DNA from: Collimonas antrihumi
GTDB lineage: Bacteria > Pseudomonadota > Gammaproteobacteria > Burkholderiales > Burkholderiaceae_D
Assembly (NCBI RefSeq): GCF_018304965.1
Contig: NZ_JAGQED010000026.1
Span: 1-63,882, forward strand
Direction: 5' to 3'
Length of the DNA stretch: 63,882 nucleotides
This document shows positions 57,570-63,882 of the stretch, piece after piece; positions within the stretch are counted from its first letter, which is position 1; each line of letters starts with the position of its first letter. The notes below the pieces were generated by a model. It was not told the origin of the DNA, made no database searches, and saw nothing but the letters and a program-made list of their open reading frames with translations. Position numbers and translations under genes: made by a program.

Positions 57570-58772
57570 TTGGACGATCATAAAAACGGTGCCGATGCCT
57601 TGTTCATCTTGCTAGGCGCTATCATGATTTTGGCAATGCACGCCGGTTTTGCCTTTTTGGAACTGGGCACGGTACGCAAGAAAAATCAGGTCAATGCGCT
57701 GGTTAAAATCCTGGCCGATTTTGCTGTCTCGACTATCGTTTATTTTTTCATCGGTTACACCGTCGCTTATGGCGTCGACTTTTTTCGCGGCGCCGAATTA
57801 CTTGCCGCCAAAAGCGGCTTCGAACTGGTCAAATTTTTCTTTTTACTGACCTTCGCTGCCGCCATTCCAGCCATCATTTCAGGCGGCATTGCCGAACGCG
57901 CGAAATTTTATCCACAGTTGCTGGCCACCGCGGTTTTGGTCGGCCTGGTTTATCCGCTGTTCGAAGGCATTGCCTGGAATCATCATTTCGGCTTCCAGGC
58001 TTGGCTGCAGTCCGCCTTCGGCGCCGAGTTTCACGACTTCGCCGGCTCGATCGTGGTGCACGCCATGGGCGGCTGGATTGCGCTGCCCGCAGTGCTGCTG
58101 CTGGGCGCGCGACGTGGCCGCTATACCAAGGACGGTGCGGTGGCAGCACATCCGCCATCAAATATCCCATTCCTCGCGCTGGGCGCCTGGATCTTGACCG
58201 TTGGCTGGTTCGGCTTCAACGTCATGAGCGCGCAAACGCTGGACAAGATGAATGGCCTGGTGGCGCTCAACTCACTGATGGCAATGGCAGGCGGTACCTT
58301 GGTAGCTTTGTTGCTCGGCAAAAATGATCCGGGCTTTATCTACAACGGGCCGCTGGCGGGCCTGGTGGCGATCTGCGCCGGCTCCGATTTGATGCACCCG
58401 CTGGGGGCGCTGTTCACCGGTGGCGCGGCTGGCGCCATCTTTGTCTGGATGTTCACGCTGACACAAAACAAATGGAAAATCGATGATGTTCTCGGCGTAT
58501 GGCCGCTGCACGGTTTATGCGGGGTCTGGGGCGGACTGGCGGCCGGTATTTTCGGGCTCAAGGCAATGGGCGGTTTGGGTGGCGTGTCATTCCTGTCGCA
58601 GCTGTGCGGCACGTTGCTGGGGATAGCCATCGCCAGCGCCGGCGGCTGGATGGTTTACGGCATGCTGAAAAAATTCATCGGCATCCGGCTCGACGCTGAG
58701 CAAGAGTTTGAAGGTGCCGATCTCTCGATCCACAAAATATCTTCAACCGCTGAACGCGAAACCAGCTGGTAA
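57570..58772 (+). CDS. amt: Ammonium transporter (Amt family)
   Basis: 400 residues if translation starts at the TTG at 57570, which has a GGGAGA ribosome site 7 bp upstream. The frame is open back to 57516 but lacks a better start. About eleven membrane helices are expected from the hydrophobic segments. The Amt signature DFAGSIVVHAMGGWIALPAV and the pore His region (AIPAIISGGIAERAKFYPQL) are present. It moves ammonium or methylammonium across the inner membrane. No glnK gene is next to it, unlike the usual glnK-amtB pair. It is divergent from the Fic gene. Confidence 0.92.
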   Translation: MDDHKNGADALFILLGAIMILAMHAGFAFLELGTVRKKNQVNALVKILADFAVSTIVYFFIGYTVAYGVDFFRGAELLAAKSGFELVKFFFLLTFAAAIPAIISGGIAERAKFYPQLLATAVLVGLVYPLFEGIAWNHHFGFQAWLQSAFGAEFHDFAGSIVVHAMGGWIALPAVLLLGARRGRYTKDGAVAAHPPSNIPFLALGAWILTVGWFGFNVMSAQTLDKMNGLVALNSLMAMAGGTLVALLLGKNDPGFIYNGPLAGLVAICAGSDLMHPLGALFTGGAAGAIFVWMFTLTQNKWKIDDVLGVWPLHGLCGVWGGLAAGIFGLKAMGGLGGVSFLSQLCGTLLGIAIASAGGWMVYGMLKKFIGIRLDAEQEFEGADLSIHKISSTAERETSW

Positions 58773-58820
58773 ATGAACCGACTGCGAGAATGACCGTGGC
58801 CACGATTAATTCCTTTGTAA

Positions 58821-59021
58821 CCGATCGTTGATTCGTCAACGGGCTGTCGTTTCCAAGCTATCGAACCAGCACTGGTCAAACTTACCGCGCTGGGTTGCGA
58901 TCAGGGATTGGGGTTTCTGCTGGCGAAGCCGCTGCCGGGTGCCGCGTTTCAGCAATTCCAGCGTGCGCTCGACCGTGCCTTATCAGAAAGTGGATTGTTC
59001 GCGGCATCTGCCGGAAGATAG
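58821..59021 (+). pseudogene. Remnant of an EAL (c-di-GMP phosphodiesterase) C-terminus
   Basis: In one frame this stretch reads IEPALVKLTALGCDQGLGFL followed by LAKPLPGAAFQQFQRALDRA, the standard end of EAL domains (LGCDxxQGxxFxKPLP), then stops at TAG. The frame is closed by a TAA at 58818, no start fits, and the catalytic EAL, DDFG and metal motifs are missing. It is thus a 50-60 residue relic. It explains most of the 330-bp gap between amt and the diguanylate cyclase gene, which is convergent with it. Confidence 0.75.
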
Positions 59022-59102
59022 ACAGAGGCCCTGGCATAGGGATGCCGCAGATTGTGAAATTTGTTGTAAATATTTGCAAACTTGAAACAGCTTTTTTAAA
59101 AA

Positions 59103-60287
59103 TTATCCGGCTGTTTCAGCATGCAGTAGCTGCAAATCCTGCGCATCGAGAGTGCGCGACCGGCCCTGGACCTTGGCGCTGTATAGCGTCACATCGGCAC
59201 GCCGCAGCATCGCTTCGAGCGTATCATCGGCGGACCTGCGTATGGCGATGCCGGCGCTATAGCTCAACTCGTGGCCGAGTTCGCGCATCGTCGCTTCAGC
59301 AAGGTAGGCGCGCATACGCTGGTCGAATGCCTTCGCGGCGGCCTGGTTGGCATAATTCAGCAGCACGACGAACTCCTCCCCGCCGTACCGGCCCACTACA
59401 TCGCCGATGCGCACTGCCGCCTGGAGCGCCTTGGCGAAAAACTGAAGTGCGTGATCGCCGGCCTCGTGTCCGCGGCTGTCGTTGATCTGCTTGAAATGGT
59501 CGAGGTCCAGCATCAGCACGGCTAGCGGCTGGTCATAGCGCACGCTGTTTTCCAGCTCGACGCTGGATTGCACCAGCCATGCGCGCCTGTTGAGTATCCC
59601 TGTCAGGGCGTCAACTGTCGCCAAACGCTCAAGAGCACGCGCCGCCTCATCGCGGTGCGCCAGCAGGATTCCTGTCAGGGACAGCACGGCGGTTGCATTG
59701 GCGACCATAGCGAACGCAATATTCACCGGATGCGGGGTGAGAAATGCAGGAAACTGCTCGGTAAAAAAAGCGCCCAGCACACCGCGCCAGGCAGTGACCA
59801 CCATCTGGGCAATCAAGGCGATGATCAGCAGCCAGCGCCATCTGCCCACAGGCACCAGCGGCGCGCGCCAAAGCGTCACCGCCACCAATGCCATCTGGAG
59901 CGCCAGCAGGCCATTGGCCCAGCCCACCCGAAACGCATAACTTGAAAATCCAATCCCGTAACCGAGAGTCAGCACAACGGCAATGATCGTCGGCGCACGG
60001 GCGTGTCCCGTGCGGCCGCACCACAGGTCGAATGCTGTAGCGTTCAAGGCGAGGCCGCCGGCGATGCCAGCCATCGACAGCGTCGACAGCGAGCGGTCCG
60101 TCCATGAACCGGCCTCGACCAGTCCGGACAGAAGCAGCAGCACCCAGCCAGTCGCCTGCAGGAAGATGCCGAGCTGCGCCCGGCGCGCCGCCGCATTAAC
60201 TTTTCCCATCACTGCCGGTAATGCGATCGCCATCGTCAGCATGCTGACGGTCAGGGCGAAAAGCAGGGAGGCTATGTCGGTGGGCAT
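59103..60287 (-). CDS. Membrane diguanylate cyclase (GGDEF domain)
   Basis: 394 residues. The N-terminal ~215 residues hold six or seven membrane helices (for example LLFALTVSMLTMAIALPAVM and LGIFLQATGWVLLLLSGLV). A cytoplasmic GGDEF domain follows: DALTGILNRRAWL, LMLDLDHFKQINDSRGHEAG and the catalytic GGEEF. An inhibitory I-site (RIGD) lies five residues before GGEEF, so product feedback is expected. It makes cyclic di-GMP from two GTP. The membrane part could sense a ligand. Confidence 0.93.
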   Translation of the reverse strand: MPTDIASLLFALTVSMLTMAIALPAVMGKVNAAARRAQLGIFLQATGWVLLLLSGLVEAGSWTDRSLSTLSMAGIAGGLALNATAFDLWCGRTGHARAPTIIAVVLTLGYGIGFSSYAFRVGWANGLLALQMALVAVTLWRAPLVPVGRWRWLLIIALIAQMVVTAWRGVLGAFFTEQFPAFLTPHPVNIAFAMVANATAVLSLTGILLAHRDEAARALERLATVDALTGILNRRAWLVQSSVELENSVRYDQPLAVLMLDLDHFKQINDSRGHEAGDHALQFFAKALQAAVRIGDVVGRYGGEEFVVLLNYANQAAAKAFDQRMRAYLAEATMRELGHELSYSAGIAIRRSADDTLEAMLRRADVTLYSAKVQGRSRTLDAQDLQLLHAETAG

Positions 60288-60725
60288 GAGTGGCGTGGCG
60301 CGACAGGAAATGGGTGAGCGTTTGGGGGGATCGGGAGATCGTATCCTGCTTTTGATGCCAGGGGTCCTACAGGCCGGTAACTGGCAAAATGCGATTGCCC
60401 AAGGCTACCCAAGGACCTCTCCCGTTTCACGAAGTGTAACGAAACAGGCGACGGCGTCAAGATTGATCTCGGATATTCGCTAAGCGTTGCAACTCGGTCT
60501 ATATCCGTTCATCAACGCATCACTGATATCACGCTGTATCTCTGTATGTATCGCTACAGTTTTCGCACAAATTCGCAAGAAAGAAACAGCGCGAAACAAT
60601 TCCCGATTATTCCGTATACAAACTTTCCACCCAGACATAAAATCCTGTGCTTGGCGCGTTGCGTTGCGTCGCCAGTCATTGAAAAATAGATATGGGTTCG
60701 TTCAATTAATTCTGGGAGTCGTCTT
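60288..60725. other. 438-bp divergent intergenic region
   Basis: It lies between the divergent diguanylate cyclase and binding-protein genes and must hold both promoters. TTGAAA at about 60678 with TCAATT 17 bp later is a weak candidate for the plus-strand gene. Otherwise I see no clear promoter, hairpin or reading frame. Confidence 0.4.
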
Positions 60726-61541
60726 GTGAAGCGTTGCACCGGTGTATTTGCATGTATTCTTGTCTACTCTATTGCCTTGGCTGGCACCCTGCTGCCGGCC
60801 CGGGAAAGCCGCGCCGATGCACTGGAAGATGTGCAAAATCGTCGCGCGATACGTATCGCGGTGCCTAAAGATACACCGCCGTTCGGCTCCTCGAATCAAT
60901 ACAAGGCACTGGAAGGATTTGATGTATCGATCGCCAGGATGATCTCGCTGGAACTGGGCGTCAAGCTGGATATGGTGCCGTTGGACAGCGGTGAGCGCAT
61001 CCCTTCGCTATTGAACCGGCATGTCGACCTGGTCATCTCCAGCCTGGGTAAAAATGCGGAGCGCCAAAAGCAGATCGATTTTTCACAAGCTTACGCGCCG
61101 TTTTATCTGGGCGTATTCGGTGCCCCGAATGTCGATGTCAAGAATGCTGCGGGATTGGCTGGCAAGAGCATCGCCGTGCTCAAAGGCTCGATCGAAGACG
61201 GCGAGTTGAGCAAGATTGCACCGGCATCGACCAATATCAAGCGCTTCGCTACCGAACCGGAGGCCGTCAAATCCTACTTGCAGGGTGACTCCACGTTGCT
61301 GGCCGCGGGTAATGTCCTGATTTCTGCCTTTAGCAAAGAGCAAGTGGAAACAACTCAGCTGAAAATCGTGCTTAAGGATTCGCCCTGCTTTATCGGCATC
61401 AACAAAAACGAACCTGCCTTGCTAGCCAAGATAAACACCATGTTGAGCCGCATCAAGCAAAACGGCATGCTCAACGTCAACTCCCAACGCTGGTTCAAAG
61501 TGCCGTTGCCGGAGAGCGTGTTGCATAGCGCTGCCGAGTAA
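60726..61541 (+). CDS. Periplasmic amino-acid-type substrate-binding protein (SBP_bac_3)
   Basis: 271 residues. The start is a GTG behind GGGAG with a 7-bp spacer. Signal peptide CTGVFACILVYSIALAGTLLPA. Solute-binding family 3 features: IRIAVPKDTPPFGS, LEGFDVSIARMISLELGVKL, HVDLVISSLGKNAERQKQID and SKIAPASTNIKRF. It probably binds a polar amino acid. No permease or ATPase gene is adjacent, so it is an orphan that must share a transporter or serve a sensor. Confidence 0.88.
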   Translation: MKRCTGVFACILVYSIALAGTLLPARESRADALEDVQNRRAIRIAVPKDTPPFGSSNQYKALEGFDVSIARMISLELGVKLDMVPLDSGERIPSLLNRHVDLVISSLGKNAERQKQIDFSQAYAPFYLGVFGAPNVDVKNAAGLAGKSIAVLKGSIEDGELSKIAPASTNIKRFATEPEAVKSYLQGDSTLLAAGNVLISAFSKEQVETTQLKIVLKDSPCFIGINKNEPALLAKINTMLSRIKQNGMLNVNSQRWFKVPLPESVLHSAAE

Positions 61542-61570
61542 GACGGCGGGGCCGAGCCGGATCGAATTTA

Positions 61571-61607
61571 AAAAGGGATTCCGCAACCGGGATCCCTTTT
61601 TTCTTTG
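61571..61607 (+). terminator. Intrinsic terminator of the binding-protein gene
   Basis: AAAAGGGAT and ATCCCTTTT form the stem around a GC-containing loop, followed by TTCTTT, about 30 bp after the stop codon. Confidence 0.85.
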
Positions 61608-61705
61608 TCAGGTAAGCTTGCGTTTTAAGTTTGCGTATTAAGCTTGTGTATAGTTGGCCTCGCAACGACGGCCGATTCCTCCTCCGATACTGACGAAGCC
61701 AGGTA

Positions 61706-61945
61706 ATGAGTCAATCTCCGTTTCCACCGGCAGGACGTGCCGGATCACGCGCACTCAGGAACAACACGCTATGGGCGATTGCTGCCACATCGTTCGTTGC
61801 GATCATCGGCTTGATCCTGAAGATGCGGATACTTCGAAACGCATCGCAACTTGTCACGGCAGACTTGATAAGCCCGGATGTGGTAAGTTCGGCCGACGAT
61901 ATTGAATATAAGCAGGAGAAAACATTATGCCAAGCGCCCGCTTGA
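61706..61945 (+). CDS. Possible small membrane protein upstream of the barstar gene
   Basis: 79 codons with one hydrophobic stretch (LWAIAATSFVAIIGLILKM) after a Pro/Arg-rich start, overlapping the barstar-like gene by 19 bp. The ribosome site is poor (CCAGG too close to ATG) and no family is recognised. It may be real and co-transcribed, or only a chance frame. Confidence 0.25.
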   Translation: MSQSPFPPAGRAGSRALRNNTLWAIAATSFVAIIGLILKMRILRNASQLVTADLISPDVVSSADDIEYKQEKTLCQAPA

Positions 61946-62253
61946 ATGGCGAAATCATTACCGACTGGGATAGCTTTCATACCGAATGCGCGGAAGTATT
62001 CGGCTTTCCCGAGTTCTATGGCCGCAACATGAATGCCTGGGTCGATTGCCTCAGTTATTTACGCGATGAAGACGGCATGAGCAAGTTCCGATTGCAGGAA
62101 AACGAGGTGCTGACCATTGAGGTATTGCATAGCGAAAAACTGCGCCAGCAAGCCGTCGAGATCATCGAAGAATTGGAATTTTGCGTCACCGCGATTAATG
62201 AACGCTACGAGGATTATGGCGAAAAGCCGGCGCTGAAATTGATACTGCGCTGA
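61927..62253 (+). CDS. Barstar-family ribonuclease inhibitor-like protein
   Basis: 108 residues with a strong AGGAGA ribosome site. The core ITDWDSFHTECAEVFGFPEF, then YGRNMNAWVDCLSYL, is the barstar fold signature (Trp/Phe helix, GFPxFYGRN, DCL). Barstar blocks the nuclease barnase by covering its active site. No barnase-type or other toxin gene is adjacent, so this is an orphan immunity-like gene that may protect against a neighbour's toxin or have another partner. Confidence 0.88.
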   Translation: MPSARLNGEIITDWDSFHTECAEVFGFPEFYGRNMNAWVDCLSYLRDEDGMSKFRLQENEVLTIEVLHSEKLRQQAVEIIEELEFCVTAINERYEDYGEKPALKLILR

Positions 62254-62271
62254 CGCTACTGTGAAGTAAGG

Positions 62272-62727
62272 TTAGCGCGATGGGCGAAGGTAATGAATAT
62301 CCCATTCCTCTTCTGCGAGAAATTCAAAGCCATTACGCTGGTAGAAACGATTAGAATCGCTCTCCCTCAGGGCACCTACGCGCAGTGGCATTGACCGGTC
62401 ATCTGCTTCCTTAAAGATTTGCGTGAGTACCGCTGCCCCGATCCCCTGACCCTGACTGCCAGGACGGATATAGAGATGATCCAGCAGTAGTTGGTCCTGA
62501 GCTGGTTTGACTACGACAAAGCCGACTTTCAGCTCGTTCACTATCACGTGCCGCGTATGTGAGGCTGAAAAACCGGAGCGGAACCGTTCCCTCGCCCGAA
62601 CCGGATCAAAGCGGCCGATACGTTCAAGACTCTCTCGCATGGCCGCTATGCGCAATGCAACCAGTTCTTCGAAATCCGCTTCGGCTGCCTGGACCAGTGT
62701 GACGAGTGGTTGGTTCGATGCGGACAT
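62272..62727 (-). CDS. GNAT-family N-acetyltransferase
   Basis: 151 residues. The acetyl-CoA site reads LYIRPGSQGQGIGAAVLTQI (motif A, Q/RxxGxG/A). The end is NRFYQRNGFEFLAEEEWDIH, the usual motif B (FYxxxGF). The substrate cannot be told. It is convergent with the barstar gene, 18 bp apart. Confidence 0.88.
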   Translation of the reverse strand: MSASNQPLVTLVQAAEADFEELVALRIAAMRESLERIGRFDPVRARERFRSGFSASHTRHVIVNELKVGFVVVKPAQDQLLLDHLYIRPGSQGQGIGAAVLTQIFKEADDRSMPLRVGALRESDSNRFYQRNGFEFLAEEEWDIHYLRPSR

Positions 62728-62884
62728 GTGCGCTTTCAGATTGTGCGTTTAATTGATCCGGCAATTTTATCTGAATCCCTGAATCCTGAATCGCCTTTCC
62801 CTTAACCGCTGGCGCGCCGATGCTCGCTGGAGTACGCTATACACGTCGCCATGTACCGCCTATGGCTGTTCACGGGTTGCCACT

Positions 62885-63736
62885 ATGGAAAAGACCGCAT
62901 TTGTATTCGCCGGCGGTGGAAGTCTTGGTGCAATTGAAGCCGGCATGTTGCGAGAATTGACCGCGTCAGGGGTACGCCCCGATTTCCTGGTCGGCGCCTC
63001 TGCCGGTGCGATCAATAGTGTGTTTTTTGCCTATCAGCCGCATACGGCCGGCGCGATGCGCCTGGAGTTTTTATGGCGAGGCATCCGCCGTCAACAGATC
63101 TTGCCTTGGTCGATTCTGTCGCTCCTCGGCGCATTTCGGGGCAAAGGCAGTCATCTGGTCAGCTCTGCCAAATTGCGTGCGCTTCTCTATGAACATTTCG
63201 GTAACCGCACCTTGGAAGATGCCGATCTTCCGGTGCATGTGGTCGCCACCGAGATGAGAACCGGTAATGAAATTGTTATTTCTTCCGGCTCGGCAGTCGA
63301 CGCGGTACTGGCAAGCACGGCTATTCCCGGCGTCTTTCCACCGGTCCCTCTAAACGGAAACATGCTGATTGATGGTGGTGTCGCCAACAATACGCCCATC
63401 TCCACCGCGATACGACTTGGGGCAACACGCGTCATCGTGCTTGCCACCGGTTTTACCTGTGCCGAACGACGGCAACCGAAAGGCGCACTTGAGCACGCCA
63501 TGAGTGCGCTCAATTTGCTGGTTGCGCGTCAATTGGTATCTGATCTGGAACGTTGGGCATCGCATGCGGCAATTGCTGTGGTTGCTCCGCTATGTCCGCT
63601 GGACGTCTCGCCGTACGATTATAGCCAGTGCGGCCTGCTGATAGACCGGGCGGCGGCGGAAACCCGTCGCTGGCTGGAGGCCGGGGGACTGGATAGTCAC
63701 GATATTCCCGGGGCGCTCAGGGTGCATTCGCATTGA
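62885..63736 (+). CDS. Patatin-like phospholipase
   Basis: 283 residues. Oxyanion loop FAGGGSLGAIEAGMLREL, nucleophile elbow GASAG (Ser in GxSxG) and the dyad aspartate in DGGVANNTP are all in place, giving the Ser-Asp lipase of the patatin/RssA class. It has no signal peptide and probably acts in the cytoplasm or at the inner membrane on glycerophospholipids. A dispersed repeat follows. Confidence 0.92.
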   Translation: MEKTAFVFAGGGSLGAIEAGMLRELTASGVRPDFLVGASAGAINSVFFAYQPHTAGAMRLEFLWRGIRRQQILPWSILSLLGAFRGKGSHLVSSAKLRALLYEHFGNRTLEDADLPVHVVATEMRTGNEIVISSGSAVDAVLASTAIPGVFPPVPLNGNMLIDGGVANNTPISTAIRLGATRVIVLATGFTCAERRQPKGALEHAMSALNLLVARQLVSDLERWASHAAIAVVAPLCPLDVSPYDYSQCGLLIDRAAAETRRWLEAGGLDSHDIPGALRVHSH

Positions 63737-63755
63737 TGGGGATTAATCAGAAGTT

Positions 63756-63818
63756 GGTAACGCGTACGCTTGCACTCCGGCTATGACGGTCAGGCGTGGG
63801 CAGCTGTGCCGAGCCTAC
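63756..63818. repeat. Dispersed inverted-repeat element, partial copy 4
   Basis: The right half of the family: GGTAACGCGTA, TTGCACTCCGGCTAT, GGCGTGGGCA and a decayed GCCTAC end match 2935-2996 almost base for base, including the flanking TTCTTTC. The left arm is missing. Nothing else is seen in the last 150 bp. Confidence 0.7.
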
Positions 63819-63882
63819 CTTCTTTCTGTTTTTGAGATTTTTCGCAGTTTTTTACAAACCGTTTTCCCAAAGCAAAAACCCT

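Noticed and set aside
55283-60287. Intact genomic island or prophage at ssrA
   Set aside because: No integrase, excisionase or phage gene is present, and the far att-like copy lies only 340 bp from tmRNA; only a remnant or tandem repeat can be supported.
61654-61905. 83-codon plus-strand frame before the barstar gene
   Set aside because: It has no ribosome site, no recognisable features and overlaps a slightly better frame at 61706.

Overview
The window looks like a chromosomal segment of a betaproteobacterium of the order Burkholderiales, most likely family Oxalobacteraceae (Collimonas, Herminiimonas or Herbaspirillum type). Three things suggest this: the block ubiG-gph / ompA / gyrA-serC-pheA-hisC-tyrA-aroA-cmk-rpsA-ihfB-lapA-lapB-ugd-rfaE1, the GC-rich codon usage, and a tmRNA encoding the tag ANDNSYALAA. 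The genus is an inference; no rRNA gene is present to settle it.

Layout. 1-3000: the end of an unknown gene, then the methionine importer metN-metI-metQ. 3150-16740: an accessory surface region on the minus strand. It has four secreted proteins built mainly of DUF11-type beta-sandwich repeats: a 186-residue single-domain protein, an 897-residue repeat protein, a 2037-residue protein with a predicted outer-membrane beta-barrel at its C-terminus, and a 909-residue protein with a lectin-like N-terminal domain. Upstream of it lies almost 1 kb of AT-rich DNA without genes. 16790-25680: housekeeping genes (rbgA, an HDAC-like deacetylase, the moxR/DUF58/tgpA trio followed by mltB, yaeQ, DUF1415). 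26080-28060: a small HTH protein, cysM and a ComEA-like protein. 28200-47900: a long minus-strand block for LPS precursors and LPS control (rfaE1, ugd, lapB, lapA), ihfB, rpsA, cmk, a SNF2-type helicase, aromatic amino acid, serine and histidine biosynthesis (aroA, tyrA, hisC, pheA, serC) and gyrA. 48100-55300: two neighbouring OmpA-family genes, ubiG, gph and a giant DUF748 protein. 55300-63882: ssrA (tmRNA) with a tandemly duplicated 3' end, a Fic AMPylase, an ammonium transporter with a candidate sigma-54 promoter, a remnant of an EAL domain beside an intact diguanylate cyclase, an orphan amino-acid-binding protein, an orphan barstar-like inhibitor, a GNAT acetyltransferase and a patatin-like lipase.

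The least conventional parts are the DUF11/lectin/beta-barrel cluster, which reads as an uncharacterised adhesin or surface-layer system, and the ssrA-Fic junction, where a 179-bp unit containing the tmRNA 3' end, its terminator and two perfect palindromes is repeated. Intergenic DNA also carries two dispersed repeat families (a GTAGGGTGGGC inverted repeat, and a CGTCATCCCCGCG hairpin joined to a variable array of about 14 bp units) and several short tandem arrays of 11-13 bp units.
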